From a virus: DNA of 30,170 nt. The translations under genes were made by a program, and so were the position numbers. The stretch covers positions 1-30,170 of the IMG/VR virus record IMGVR_UViG_3300042691_011935; one strand, 5' to 3'. Under the pieces are notes generated by a model that did no database searches, had not been told where the DNA came from, and worked only from the letters and a program-made list of their open reading frames with translations. The first letter of the stretch is position 1. Each line of letters begins with the position of its first letter. Shown here piece after piece: positions 8,376-17,540 of this stretch.

Positions 8376-9839
8376 TTAAAATTCTATATTTATTGTTTGT
8401 TCTTCATTTTCTGTATTGTTTTTATCTAAAACAACTTCATCAACTTTAAGTTTAGCTTCACCATAAATTATTTCAACATAATCTGAATGATAAACATTAC
8501 CATGAGCATCTTTTTCATATTTATTAAAAGGTATAACTTCATTTGTAAGATTACATATAAAAGTATTATCAATAGGCATTAAACTAATTTGCTTTGTAAC
8601 ACCATTAATTAAATTAAAATTATCTAAATATGGAAAATTGTATGAACTTGTTACACTAGTTTGTCTTACATTATAAGCAAGTTTAATTTTATCAGACATT
8701 TTTAAAACTAAAAACTCTTTAGGCAAATAATCTAAATCTACTATATAATTTTCAGTATACTCTGCTTTCCAATAACAAGGTGACATTGCTGTTAAATCTC
8801 TTTTATTATTAAAAACTTTAATAGTATAAACATTTAAGAAATTATTTTCTTCAGCATATTTATGGAAAAAACCTACTATTTTACTATTACAAGTATAAAT
8901 TCTATCCATAACTTTAACACCTTCAGTAGTTGTCCACAATAATGATCTACCTAAAATAGTATCAGAATCTTTAGCTTTTAATATAATTAATGATATGTTT
9001 TCATTCTTAGCATAAAATTCTATTTGCTTTTGATGATTTTCACCTTTCATACATGAAGTACCTAAATCACCAGATTTATTATAATAATTATCTTCTAAAT
9101 AATATTTTAATATATCATTACCTTTAACAATATCAAACATACTTGAATCATAATTACTAATCCATTTATTATACTCAATATATTTTTGTAATGTTTTAAC
9201 ATTATGATTTGGATATATTGTATTAATAAATTTAGTAAGTGACATTGATCTTGAATAATTCAATAAATTATCAAAACTAATATATTCTTTTTGAGATTTT
9301 AAAGTAGCTTCTACAAGTTTACTTTCTGTAAAATATACAATATCATTATTAATACCATGTATATAACATATATCATTATCTTTTAAATTTTTATTAGTAA
9401 TTCTATTTATCTCATAAGAATTATCAATACCAAATATACTTGTAAGAGTCCTATATATTTCTGACATGTCAGTATATGGTAATATTACTGAATTTTCTAA
9501 TTTAAATTTTGCAAATATTATAAAATTATCAAAATTATCTTCTATTATATTATAATCAAGAAAATAATCATTTATAATTTTATATCTATTAGTTTTAATA
9601 TATGAATCTGGAATAACTTTATTAATACCAACTTTAAAATTAAAAAATCTTTTACGCAAATAAGTAAAACGATAATGATATACATTAGTAATTACTAAAG
9701 TATAAGAATCATCATCATTAAGTGTTAATCCATAATAAATAAATTTTACTTTTCTGTTATAAAGATAAAATAATATATCACCTGGTAAAGTTAAATTAAG
9801 TTTTGAATTTTCTTCTTTTGTTAAATGTATTTTTCCCAT
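8376..9839 (-). CDS. Conserved phage protein of unknown function, 487 aa
   Basis: Function unknown. A central block (GTSCMKGE, then GRSLLWTTTEGVKVMDRIYT) resembles a conserved segment I recall from large hypothetical proteins of unrelated phages. Near the C-terminus is CNLTNEVIPF followed by DAHGNVYHSDYV, a possible small metal-binding or treble-clef-like turn. I place the start at the ATG ending at 9839 (MGKIHLTKEEN). An earlier in-frame ATG at 9863 lies inside a terminator hairpin and is unlikely. The protein shares the hexapeptide NVRQTS with the extension of its operon neighbour, the metallopeptidase. Confidence 0.8.
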   Translation of the reverse strand: MGKIHLTKEENSKLNLTLPGDILFYLYNRKVKFIYYGLTLNDDDSYTLVITNVYHYRFTYLRKRFFNFKVGINKVIPDSYIKTNRYKIINDYFLDYNIIEDNFDNFIIFAKFKLENSVILPYTDMSEIYRTLTSIFGIDNSYEINRITNKNLKDNDICYIHGINNDIVYFTESKLVEATLKSQKEYISFDNLLNYSRSMSLTKFINTIYPNHNVKTLQKYIEYNKWISNYDSSMFDIVKGNDILKYYLEDNYYNKSGDLGTSCMKGENHQKQIEFYAKNENISLIILKAKDSDTILGRSLLWTTTEGVKVMDRIYTCNSKIVGFFHKYAEENNFLNVYTIKVFNNKRDLTAMSPCYWKAEYTENYIVDLDYLPKEFLVLKMSDKIKLAYNVRQTSVTSSYNFPYLDNFNLINGVTKQISLMPIDNTFICNLTNEVIPFNKYEKDAHGNVYHSDYVEIIYGEAKLKVDEVVLDKNNTENEEQTINIEF

Positions 9840-9840
9840 A

Positions 9841-9883
9841 ATATAAAATAAAACACTCCCCACTTTTATTGTGAGGAGTGTTT
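9841..9883 (-). terminator. Rho-independent terminator
   Basis: A 13 bp stem, AAACACTCCTCAC paired with GTGGGGAGTGTTT, has an 8 nt loop and is followed by TATTTTATAT on the minus strand. The single imperfect pair is U-G on the minus-strand RNA but A-C on the other strand, which fixes the strand. It follows the 158 aa gene and makes 8376-9839 a separate transcript start. Confidence 0.85.
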
Positions 9884-9899
9884 ATTAAATTAAATTTTG

Positions 9900-10376
9900 T
9901 TAAGAAATATCTGACATTAATATTGATAAATTCCCATAAGAATTATCAGAAATAGTACTTGCAACCCATGCATCATTTTTATAGATTACATAATACCTTG
10001 ATGGTGATTTCTTTTGAGCTTTAACTTTATTAAATAAAGCAATAATAGTATCATTGTCTGGACTAAGTTGTTCATCATTTAAGGTAACTTCATCATCACC
10101 ATTGTAATCATTATATGCTTCTATACATGTTGTAATAAATGCAATTACATTATCTTCTAGATCATAAATGTCAATATCAGCTTCATCTGCTTTTTTATCA
10201 GCAAAACTTTCATTTTTAATCCAATCTACATCATTGTTTTTACTACCTGTAGTTAGATAGTTATTATTATCAATATCCCAAATATTGTTAGATGTTGATA
10301 ATCCTAGTGTTTCAGCAAAACTAATACATGCATTTGCTATTGTCACATCATTTACTTTTAAAATTAATCTTTCCAT
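9900..10376 (-). CDS. Hypothetical acidic protein, 158 aa
   Basis: Not recognised. Strongly acidic, rich in Asp, Asn and Ile, with no membrane segment. It is the last gene before a strong terminator and follows the DnaB-like helicase gene by 11 nt, so it is co-transcribed with the helicase. Confidence 0.75.
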   Translation of the reverse strand: MERLILKVNDVTIANACISFAETLGLSTSNNIWDIDNNNYLTTGSKNNDVDWIKNESFADKKADEADIDIYDLEDNVIAFITTCIEAYNDYNGDDEVTLNDEQLSPDNDTIIALFNKVKAQKKSPSRYYVIYKNDAWVASTISDNSYGNLSILMSDIS

Positions 10377-10387
10377 TTTTAATTTAA

Positions 10388-11431
10388 TTAAATTTGTTTG
10401 TTATAAAATTTGTTTATTTCTAAACTGTTAGGTTCAGGTAATTCAAAGAATTTACCAGATTCAGGTTTTACATATAGACCTTTGGCTATCCCATCTCTTG
10501 ATAATCTGTTTTTAATTATTTTAAGCATTAACATTCTATCTTTAAGTTTAGTAATATCATAACCTAAAGAAGTATCCATATCTAATTTATATGGACACAT
10601 AAGACCTAATGCTATATCACAATCTGCATAAGGAGAAGTTGTATCTCTAAAATCACCTTGTGAAGGAGATAAATCTACACCTTTAAACTTCTGTCTGTCT
10701 ACATTAGACATACCTTGATTAAATTGTTGTAAAATAATAGGAGTAAATCCAAACAAATTCCTTAATAGAACAAAATATTCACTCATTTTGTCCATAACTT
10801 CTTTAGTTTGAAATCCTCTTTCTTTCTTTAACAAATACAAGTGATCTAATGCTATAATATTATATGCATCAGGGTCATTAGGAATATAATTTGTTATTCT
10901 TTGTTTTGTAGATCCATCTGAATCTTGATAATTTTCATACATCAATTTACCATTATCAGTTGCAAATTTCCATAATTCATGAAATATGCCTGTTGGATTA
11001 ATAGATTCAAATCTAAAGTGAATATTATCAATCATTTGTTCTACAATAGGAATAACTGAAAAGACTACATCTTTCTCTTCATTAGATAATCTAAAATTAC
11101 CCAGACCTTTGATTTTTTCAGGTGGAATTACTACTCCATATAATTGATAAATAATACCTGATGTCCAGTTACACATCTTAGTAATTTTATCAATCTCAAA
11201 AGAATAATAAAACACATTACACTTAATATTATTATCATTAGCATCCTTAATAGCATTTCTTACCATATAATCCAACAATGTTGTTTTATAAGTACCTGAA
11301 CTACCACCAATTAAATAATAAGTATTTCTTTGAATACCAAAAATATATTTATTAAGTGTATCAAATCCATTAGATAAACCTTTGTATTTACCTTCTAAAC
11401 CTTCATTAATTCTTTTTGTTAATATACTCAT
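10388..11431 (-). CDS. DnaB-family replicative helicase (RecA-like C-terminal type)
   Basis: Replicative helicase that unwinds the fork ahead of PolB. The 347 aa protein corresponds to the RecA-like motor domain, without the usual long N-terminal domain of DnaB. Walker A is GGSSGTYKTT (42-51). A Walker B-like strand is NIIALDHLYLL. TPIILQQFNQG is the sensor-like strand, and IIKNRLSRDG near the C-terminus fits the arginine-finger/DnaB KNR motif. FYYSFEIDK matches the DnaB H1a region (usually SLEM). It overlaps the upstream gene by 4 nt (ATGA). Confidence is high for the family; it may need a loader such as its 168 aa neighbour. Confidence 0.9.
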   Translation of the reverse strand: MSILTKRINEGLEGKYKGLSNGFDTLNKYIFGIQRNTYYLIGGSSGTYKTTLLDYMVRNAIKDANDNNIKCNVFYYSFEIDKITKMCNWTSGIIYQLYGVVIPPEKIKGLGNFRLSNEEKDVVFSVIPIVEQMIDNIHFRFESINPTGIFHELWKFATDNGKLMYENYQDSDGSTKQRITNYIPNDPDAYNIIALDHLYLLKKERGFQTKEVMDKMSEYFVLLRNLFGFTPIILQQFNQGMSNVDRQKFKGVDLSPSQGDFRDTTSPYADCDIALGLMCPYKLDMDTSLGYDITKLKDRMLMLKIIKNRLSRDGIAKGLYVKPESGKFFELPEPNSLEINKFYNKQI

Positions 11432-11934
11432 ATTCTTTCTACTCTTTCTATATCAATAGTTTCAATTTCTAAATCAGCATACTTATCCCATGTCATTTGA
11501 TTAAACCATGTTCTAATATCTTGAAAGAAGTTTTCACTACCACCTTTTTTTCTCAAATGTTTTTCTATTAACAAACCTTTATACATTCTTTCACCCAAAT
11601 TAGGGCTACTTTTCAGATAATGTTTGTATTTACTTAAACAATGTTTACCATCAGCAGAATCTATACTTTTAGATTTAAGTACTCTTGTTCCTACTTTATG
11701 TGGATATTCATCATAAGTTCTTACAAACATTATCATTTCATTACCAACTTTAGGAATTACTATATCTACACCTGCAGGAGTTAATTCATAATCTTCATTT
11801 AATAAACCAAGTTCTATCAAAGCTTCAAAACTTAGTTCAGTAGGAAGATTATTATGCAATACGTGCAAATATAGTAATTCTAAAGCAGTTATACCTAAAT
11901 TATCACTAACATCAGTATCAATTAGTATTTTCAT
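11428..11934 (-). CDS. Protein with possible winged-helix N-terminus, 168 aa, next to the helicase gene
   Basis: Residues 10-60 (LGITALELLYLHVL, then EALIELGLLNEDYELTPAG) read like a compact winged helix. The second half is basic and ends with a Trp-rich helix (FFQDIRTWFNQM). Such two-part proteins beside a DnaB-like gene are often helicase loaders or origin-binding initiators (DnaD/DnaT-like), but no family motif proves it here. Stop and helicase start overlap by 4 nt; the start overlaps the preceding gene by 17 nt. Confidence 0.7.
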   Translation of the reverse strand: MKILIDTDVSDNLGITALELLYLHVLHNNLPTELSFEALIELGLLNEDYELTPAGVDIVIPKVGNEMIMFVRTYDEYPHKVGTRVLKSKSIDSADGKHCLSKYKHYLKSSPNLGERMYKGLLIEKHLRKKGGSENFFQDIRTWFNQMTWDKYADLEIETIDIERVERI

Positions 11935-12328
11935 TTTCTAAATCTTTTAAACTGTCTATAACTGATATATCAGTATTTGTTAATTTTAACAGAGATGTAT
12001 TTAATAATACTAATGAATTTAAAGTTTTATTGTTATTTTCAGAAGGATTAAAAAGATTGCTTACAAATAGTTGATTGTACTTATCAAATAAATATAATGT
12101 AATATCTTTAACTGAATCACCTACAAAAAGATAAAATTCTTTATTACCAGTTTCATCTATTGATGAAGTAAATAAACAAATTTTATTATCTTTTGTATCA
12201 AATACAGTAACTACATCAACATCTTCATTAATGTAAGATAATATATCATAAAAACTATCTCTATCTTGAAAATTTACAGAAAAATCTGTAATATTATCAA
12301 TACCAATATATACATCAATCATAACCAA
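11918..12328 (-). CDS. Hypothetical protein, 136 aa
   Basis: Not recognised. A beta-rich, acidic, soluble protein (MIDVYIGIDNITDFSV start, FYLFVGDSVKDITLYLF core). The overlaps with both neighbours (17 and 14 nt) show that it belongs to the replication operon. Confidence 0.7.
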   Translation of the reverse strand: MVMIDVYIGIDNITDFSVNFQDRDSFYDILSYINEDVDVVTVFDTKDNKICLFTSSIDETGNKEFYLFVGDSVKDITLYLFDKYNQLFVSNLFNPSENNNKTLNSLVLLNTSLLKLTNTDISVIDSLKDLENENTN

Positions 12329-12536
12329 ATTCTTTATACAATAACCTAGCTTCTTCTTCTTCTACAATATTAACATCATATAAATCAATTACATCTTGTA
12401 AATCAACTTTAATATCAAATATATCTTCTATCAATTGTTTTATTTTTTCAGCACCATCTGTAAAATAAGAATCATATCCTGATTTTACACAATTAATACA
12501 GAAAATTAATTCATCCTTGTCAATACTTTTTTTCAT
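12315..12536 (-). CDS. Hypothetical small acidic protein, 73 aa
   Basis: No domain recognised. A Cys pair (FCINC at 12-16) is present without further cysteines. The ATG overlaps the SF2 helicase stop (ATGA at 12533-12536), and the 3' end overlaps the next gene by 14 nt. Confidence 0.65.
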   Translation of the reverse strand: MKKSIDKDELIFCINCVKSGYDSYFTDGAEKIKQLIEDIFDIKVDLQDVIDLYDVNIVEEEEARLLYKEFGYD

Positions 12537-13657
12537 AAGTTTCTAGAGTTAATGTAAGTTATTTTTTGTTTATCTAAATTTTCAGAACATTTGTTCCACC
12601 ATACTTCATCTTGAGTATTTACTGCAAGTAATATCCATATGACAGCTTCATGATTAGGTCTAAACCTAATAGTTCTACCTATTTGTTGAATTAAATTTCT
12701 TTCAACACTATTAATTTGAGTAATAATAGCTGAATCTAAATCAGGTATGTTTTGACCTTCATTTAAGGCTTTAACACAACTTAATTGATTAATTTGTTTA
12801 GATCTTAATTTTTCTAAATTATTAACCTTTGATTTAGAATGAAAACTATATTCACACAATTGTTCTGCTTGCTCTATTGAATGACAAAATATTAAATATC
12901 TCTCATTTGACATATATTTTTCTTTTATCAGTTTAGCAACATTAGTTTTAGATTTTAAAGTACCTAAAAATCTTTGTCTATTTAATTGAGCAAACATTGC
13001 AGCTTTTTGTTTACCTGCATATTTTAGTTGTAATATTTGTTTACATAAATATTGATAATGACTATATTCTGTAGTCATAAAAGGTTTAACTTTTGTACCT
13101 GCAGTAATATACTTATCAGTATTATCTAATTGTATTTCAACTAAATTAATTTTATATGGTGCTACTACACCATTTTCAACAGCTTCATCTAATTTATATT
13201 CATAAACTATTGGACAATGAAGATTAATTAACATCTTTTTAATCTCATCAGATGGAGGTGTTGCAGATAAACCTATAATTCTTTTACAATCATTTTGTGA
13301 AAAGAATTTAGCACTATTCTCAGTTAAATTCTGGAGCTCATCAAGTATTACAAGATCATAAGTTTGATAATTAATTTTATTTAATGAAACATAACAATAC
13401 CTGTCTAAAAACTTATAGTATTTAGTCATTTTCCATTTCTTAAACTCATCTAACCAATTTTGATCTCTTAAACTTTCTGTAGGAACAGCTAATAAAACTT
13501 TAGGTTTTTTAATCTCTAATACTTTTATTAAATATTCAATAGCTAACAATGCACATCTTGATTTACCTGCACCAGTAGCCATTGCAAGTGAACCTTTACA
13601 ATTATTATCTATCCAAGAATTTAATGCTTCATTTTGAACTTGTGATTTTTTAGACAT
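12533..13657 (-). CDS. SF2 DNA helicase (DEAD/SNF2-like)
   Basis: ATP-dependent superfamily 2 helicase or translocase of 374 aa. Motif I is MATGAGKSR (26-34), motif Ia region VLLAVPTESL (54-63), motif II DELQ (106-109), and motif III LSATPP (130-135). YLIFCHSIEQAE is the start of the second RecA domain, and QQIGRTIRFRP (about 328-338) is motif VI with its arginine fingers. It resembles short UvsW- or RadD-type phage helicases that remodel forks and recombination intermediates. It is separated from the DnaB-like gene by three small genes and probably acts in fork restart rather than as the main replicative helicase. Confidence 0.88.
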   Translation of the reverse strand: MSKKSQVQNEALNSWIDNNCKGSLAMATGAGKSRCALLAIEYLIKVLEIKKPKVLLAVPTESLRDQNWLDEFKKWKMTKYYKFLDRYCYVSLNKINYQTYDLVILDELQNLTENSAKFFSQNDCKRIIGLSATPPSDEIKKMLINLHCPIVYEYKLDEAVENGVVAPYKINLVEIQLDNTDKYITAGTKVKPFMTTEYSHYQYLCKQILQLKYAGKQKAAMFAQLNRQRFLGTLKSKTNVAKLIKEKYMSNERYLIFCHSIEQAEQLCEYSFHSKSKVNNLEKLRSKQINQLSCVKALNEGQNIPDLDSAIITQINSVERNLIQQIGRTIRFRPNHEAVIWILLAVNTQDEVWWNKCSENLDKQKITYINSRNL

Positions 13658-14006
13658 TAAATGCTTCTTTTACTTTAGAAATTATTTCTTGTAAATCATT
13701 TGATTCTATTGTATTAATTACTATTTGATTTTCAATAGTACTAAGTGGTATAAGTTTAGGAAGTTCTTCTTCCATTGTTGTACCATAAAATTTAAAAGCA
13801 AATCTTTCAATTTCATAATTGGTAATTATATTTGAATTATCAAAAAATGTAGTATTTACTTTATGAATAGCTTTACCAACATCTGTTTTCATAAATTTTT
13901 CAACTTGATTTTTAATAATTTCTTTACGTTCTTTTGCAATTGCTGTTTGAAATTCTGCATGAATTTGAAATGCTAATGCTTTAATTTGTGATTGTGTAAG
14001 TTTCAT
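13650..14006 (-). CDS. Hypothetical protein, 118 aa
   Basis: Not recognised. Largely helical and charged. I choose the ATG ending at 14006 (MKLTQSQIK), which starts just after the preceding stop. An earlier ATG at 14033 would force a 25 nt overlap. The 3' end overlaps the SF2 helicase by 8 nt. Confidence 0.65.
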   Translation of the reverse strand: MKLTQSQIKALAFQIHAEFQTAIAKERKEIIKNQVEKFMKTDVGKAIHKVNTTFFDNSNIITNYEIERFAFKFYGTTMEEELPKLIPLSTIENQIVINTIESNDLQEIISKVKEAFNV

Positions 14007-14008
14007 AT

Positions 14009-14254
14009 TTATCTGTTTATATTGTTTATGCAATCTTGTTCAATGTTCTCTAATAAAGACCATGCATTATTACTATATGCTAGTAAAAAATCAAGCAATG
14101 TACCTTTAATTAATTTAATTTCATCAATTTCAAAAATAGGGGGATAGCCGGGATTTGAACTATCCACTGGATAATATGTTGCTGGTTCACCAGAATCATA
14201 ACTACCAAATACTTCAATTTCAACATCATCATTTATTTTTAAGTTTACTATCAT
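14009..14254 (-). CDS. Conserved small phage protein, 81 aa
   Basis: The sequence has short beta strands around a Pro/Tyr/Gly-rich turn (PATYYPVDSSNPGYPP), followed by FEIDEIKLIKG. I have seen this pattern in small phage proteins of unknown function. It lies tightly between its neighbours with 1-2 nt gaps. Confidence 0.65.
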   Translation of the reverse strand: MIVNLKINDDVEIEVFGSYDSGEPATYYPVDSSNPGYPPIFEIDEIKLIKGTLLDFLLAYSNNAWSLLENIEQDCINNINR

Positions 14255-14255
14255 A

Positions 14256-15653
14256 TTAGTTTGTTTTTAAGTTTACGTTTATGTTGTTTATTGTTATTAC
14301 ATTACTTATAGTATCTTTATAACAATTAAATGTTAAATAAAGATTAACATTATAAGTACCTATGTTATTGTAATTATGTATAGGATTGTTTTCAGTACTT
14401 GTATTACCATCACCAAAATCCCACAACAAATCTAATAGATCTAAGTTATTTAAACATTCTAATACACTTATCCAAGGTAAATAAAAATTTACTTTTTGAC
14501 AGTTTATATTATATTTAAATGGTACTTCATATGGTTTTAAATAATACTGAGCATTATTGGGTAATCCAAAACTAGTTGAACAATTAGTTGGTACACTCCA
14601 TAATGATAAATTACAACCTATACCACCTATATCAGGATTATTAATTACGGATAATGAACTTAATGTGCCTATAGGTTCTGATTTAGTTATATAAATCTTA
14701 CCATTAGTTGCCAATTGAAGACTACCAATTAAAGAACCTATATTTGTTGCTATAACTATTCTACTTAAATTAACTGTAGGATTACATAGATCATACTGAT
14801 CTAAAAAGTTACCTGTGTTATAACACACATACAAATATCTACCATTAGGAGAAAACTCACATCCGTAATTTCTTGTTCTTATACTTGATGTAGAAAGTAT
14901 ATTTTCATTACTCACTACTCCAGTACTATTATTAAACACATAAGATGCTGTAATGTTTATAGGATCATAATAACAACACCCTAATCTATTACCTTGTGGA
15001 TTAGCTTTTAATTGACCTAACTTACCAGAGTTAATAGCAGGATTCAATGTATCAGAACTTACATTAATTGTACTTATATTACTTACTACAGGAACCATAT
15101 TAATTCCAGCAGCAGTAACTAACCATACTCTGAAAGTTCTACCTATATCTCTTGTAACAACCCAAAAATCAATATTATTACAATGTCTTACTATACAAAT
15201 CTTTTCAGATGAATTTCTTTGCATAGATACATTTTTAGTAATTACATCACCTAATCCACTATTTAAGGTAATATCTACAACAGAATAATTAATACCAAAT
15301 GATCTTTGTTGTTGAGCAACAGTAAAAATATAATAATATCTGCTACTTTTAGGTCTTTGCACAATAACACCTGATTGTGTACTACTTACATCACCTAATA
15401 ATCCAAAACCATTAGGCATTTGTATATTATTCTTATTCCATACTCTAATACCATCTGTGTAAAATAATAGATTACCATTAACATCAGCAATACTGCTAAC
15501 ACCTTCAGTAGTACTCATAGCACTACCACTTACTGGTATTGGATTACCTGAATTAAAATCTAATCCACAATTTCTACCAAATCTCCATTGATTAAGTTGT
15601 TTTTGAGCAAAACATAAATTACTAATTAATAAAAGTAATATTAGTTTTTTCAT
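14256..15653 (-). CDS. Secreted beta-propeller plus PKD-domain protein (host-like)
   Basis: Predicted exported protein of 465 aa. A Sec signal peptide (MKKLILLLLISNLCFAQ, cleavage after FA) is followed by repeats typical of Bacteroidota surface proteins: TEGVSSIADVNGNLLFYTDG, then VIVQRPKSSRYYYIFTV, FSPNGRYLYVCY and LATNGKIYI, a probable seven-bladed-type propeller. A PKD domain follows near 410-455 (WDFGDGNTS, then NNIGTYNVNL). Host relatives usually add a gliding/T9SS C-terminal sorting domain; here the protein stops after PKD. It is a strange gene in a replication region and looks acquired from a host. Surface modification, superinfection exclusion or carbohydrate binding are possible roles. 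Confidence 0.85.
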   Translation of the reverse strand: MKKLILLLLISNLCFAQKQLNQWRFGRNCGLDFNSGNPIPVSGSAMSTTEGVSSIADVNGNLLFYTDGIRVWNKNNIQMPNGFGLLGDVSSTQSGVIVQRPKSSRYYYIFTVAQQQRSFGINYSVVDITLNSGLGDVITKNVSMQRNSSEKICIVRHCNNIDFWVVTRDIGRTFRVWLVTAAGINMVPVVSNISTINVSSDTLNPAINSGKLGQLKANPQGNRLGCCYYDPINITASYVFNNSTGVVSNENILSTSSIRTRNYGCEFSPNGRYLYVCYNTGNFLDQYDLCNPTVNLSRIVIATNIGSLIGSLQLATNGKIYITKSEPIGTLSSLSVINNPDIGGIGCNLSLWSVPTNCSTSFGLPNNAQYYLKPYEVPFKYNINCQKVNFYLPWISVLECLNNLDLLDLLWDFGDGNTSTENNPIHNYNNIGTYNVNLYLTFNCYKDTISNVITINNINVNLKTN

Positions 15654-16054
15654 TTTATAAATTTAAAATCAGGAGTTTTCATTCCAGCTAATTGACAAGT
15701 ATCTGCAGGATAAGCTGATACTGTATGATATTTATTTTTATCAGGATCAGTATCATCTAACCATCTTTGATGTCTTATTATTTGATATAAATGTATAGCA
15801 ATTCTTGCATCATCATTTACATCTTCAGTATTTAAGATACCAGGATTACCATTAGAAGGATAACCAAATAATGATTTTAATTCATCAGTTTTATTTCTAA
15901 ATTCTGAAGATACTTCTTTATTCCATATTAACTTTTGTAAAGAATTACATAAAGTAAGATATTCAAATTGTAACATGCCTACTCTACCATATAATTCTAA
16001 AGATCTTTCAATTAAACATAATTCATCAAAAGATAATTCTATTTTATATTTCAT
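15650..16054 (-). CDS. Hypothetical phage protein, 134 aa
   Basis: Function unknown. The N-terminal helix pattern (LSFDELCLIERSLELYGRVG) is one I associate with uncharacterised phage proteins. The C-terminal part is rich in Asp, Pro and His. The start overlaps the stop of the following upstream gene by 4 nt (ATGA at 16051-16054), and the stop overlaps the exported propeller gene start. Confidence 0.7.
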   Translation of the reverse strand: MKYKIELSFDELCLIERSLELYGRVGMLQFEYLTLCNSLQKLIWNKEVSSEFRNKTDELKSLFGYPSNGNPGILNTEDVNDDARIAIHLYQIIRHQRWLDDTDPDKNKYHTVSAYPADTCQLAGMKTPDFKFIK

Positions 16055-16446
16055 TTTACAATTATTGTTATTTTATCATTATCAATTTGAAATCCTTTAA
16101 TTACACCTTTCAATCCAAATTGATCCATATTCATATTTGTAGCTAAATAAGGACCACCTGAAGGATCTACCATGTTAATATTGTTTGTAGATTTTACTAA
16201 ACTTTGATATGGTTTAAATTCAGGATTATAACCTGTTTCACTATCATACTCAAATAATTTATCAATGAATGTTTTAATATCTATAGGGTTATCAACATCT
16301 TCACAATATTTTAAATATGCATCTAAATAATTATTAGCATATCCATACCTATAAAACTCACCACCTTCCATTGATATTTGATTATTAGATGTTTGAGTAA
16401 ACTTTATTTCATCACTATATCTGTTTTTATAAATTACTGTTTTCAT
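16051..16446 (-). CDS. Hypothetical protein, 131 aa
   Basis: Not recognised. Mixed alpha/beta, Asn- and Tyr-rich, no signal peptide. It is overlapped by its downstream neighbour (ATGA) and starts 1 nt after the 82 aa gene. Confidence 0.7.
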   Translation of the reverse strand: MKTVIYKNRYSDEIKFTQTSNNQISMEGGEFYRYGYANNYLDAYLKYCEDVDNPIDIKTFIDKLFEYDSETGYNPEFKPYQSLVKSTNNINMVDPSGGPYLATNMNMDQFGLKGVIKGFQIDNDKITIIVK

Positions 16447-16447
16447 A

Positions 16448-16696
16448 TTAATATTCTAAACTTAAATTATTATCTTGTAAAATTTCTCTAATAACTTCTC
16501 TTAATTTATCAGCAACATTAGCTTCTTCATCAGTAGCTTCTTTTTCAGAATCAAGTAAACCTGCATTATATTTTACAACAGCTCTAAGTCTTTGGTCTAA
16601 ATCCCACATAACATGTTTCCATTTATGACCATCTAATGCAGTTCTAGCATCATTAGCTTCTTCAACAGAATCAAATTTTAAAATTATTTCTCCCAT
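16448..16696 (-). CDS. Conserved small phage protein with WDLDQxLR motif, 82 aa
   Basis: A family I have seen in phages and prophages: a short beta-alpha start (IILKFDSVEEANDARTALD), the core HVMWDLDQRLRAVVKY, an acidic linker, and a C-terminal helix (KLREVIREILQDN). Function is unknown. Confidence 0.72.
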   Translation of the reverse strand: MGEIILKFDSVEEANDARTALDGHKWKHVMWDLDQRLRAVVKYNAGLLDSEKEATDEEANVADKLREVIREILQDNNLSLEY

Positions 16697-16698
16697 GA

Positions 16699-17073
16699 TT
16701 ATTTTTGTTTTACAATTTCAATTAATTTGTTAAGGCAAGCAAGTTTTGCTTCTTCGTAGGTTTTATAATGTTCTATACCATTCCATTCTACTTTATCCTG
16801 AACAAAATAGTATTGATAAGAATAATTATTCCAGTCGTGTTGCCAATAGGTAGCAATATGTGACGGTAATCCATACTTCTCTCTAAAGAAAGAGAATGCT
16901 TGTTGGTATAGTGGTGCTCCTATTACTAATTCAGGATTTTCATTTTGCCATCTAGTAGATTCATAAGTATTACATAATCTACTATTTTTTTCATAAACTT
17001 TATAACACCATTCATCAAACCCTATTTCTTTGAGTGCTAAGGATGGTTCGTAAGGTATAAATTCTTTGTTCAT
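16699..17073 (-). CDS. Paralogous accessory protein A (FxPYExALxLKExGFDE family), 124 aa
   Basis: Soluble Trp/Tyr-rich protein of unknown function. It starts EFIPYEPSLALKEIGFDEWC and ends YKTYEEAKLACLNKLIEIV. Both ends match the next gene (17075-17530) closely, while the middle differs. The pair arose by tandem duplication. Similar proteins occur in flavobacterial phages and prophages, as far as I recall. Confidence 0.75.
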   Translation of the reverse strand: MNKEFIPYEPSLALKEIGFDEWCYKVYEKNSRLCNTYESTRWQNENPELVIGAPLYQQAFSFFREKYGLPSHIATYWQHDWNNYSYQYYFVQDKVEWNGIEHYKTYEEAKLACLNKLIEIVKQK

Positions 17074-17074
17074 C

Positions 17075-17530
17075 TTATTTAGTTTTAGTTATTTCAATTA
17101 GTTTATTAAGGCAAGCCAGTTCAGCTTCTTCGTAGGTTTTATATTCCCAATCACCAGCTGGTCTATTTTTTGGCATTGTATGATATTCTTCCCCTGTTTT
17201 ATAATTCCAAATCCAATAGTTATAACCTAATTGACGACTATGCTGGTCAGCAGTTGGGTCTATTGAATTTTGCCAATTATGATTCTCCCTAAACCATCTA
17301 AATGCTTGTGAGAATGTTGGTGCAGTACATCCATTTTTATTCATTTTAGGGAACTGTTCTTCTAAATTTAAAAACCATTTGTTGGTTCTTTCATTTTGAA
17401 TTTCTTCATCATACCAGTAGTTAATTTCACCATTATTGTAATTCCAATCTCCAAAACAAGGTTCATCAAACCCTAATTCTTTAAGTTCTAATGCCTGTTC
17501 GTAGGGTAAAAATTCTTTTTCTAAATTCAT
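17075..17530 (-). CDS. Paralogous accessory protein B (FxPYExALxLKExGFDE family), 151 aa
   Basis: Paralogue of the 16699-17073 product. It carries the same N-terminal block (EFLPYEQALELKELGFDEPC), a TFSQAFRWFRE block matching QAFSFFREK of the partner, and the same C-terminal block (YKTYEEAELACLNKLIEI). It is 27 residues longer because of an insertion in the middle. Function unknown. It lies 1 nt upstream of its paralogue. Confidence 0.75.
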   Translation of the reverse strand: MNLEKEFLPYEQALELKELGFDEPCFGDWNYNNGEINYWYDEEIQNERTNKWFLNLEEQFPKMNKNGCTAPTFSQAFRWFRENHNWQNSIDPTADQHSRQLGYNYWIWNYKTGEEYHTMPKNRPAGDWEYKTYEEAELACLNKLIEITKTK

Positions 17531-17540
17531 AATATTTTTT

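Noticed and set aside
14145-14170. tRNA T-arm-like sequence on the minus strand (GTTCAAATCCCGGC)
   Set aside because: The stem does not pair (GATAG against CCCGG), no acceptor or anticodon arm fits, and the bases encode the 81 aa protein.
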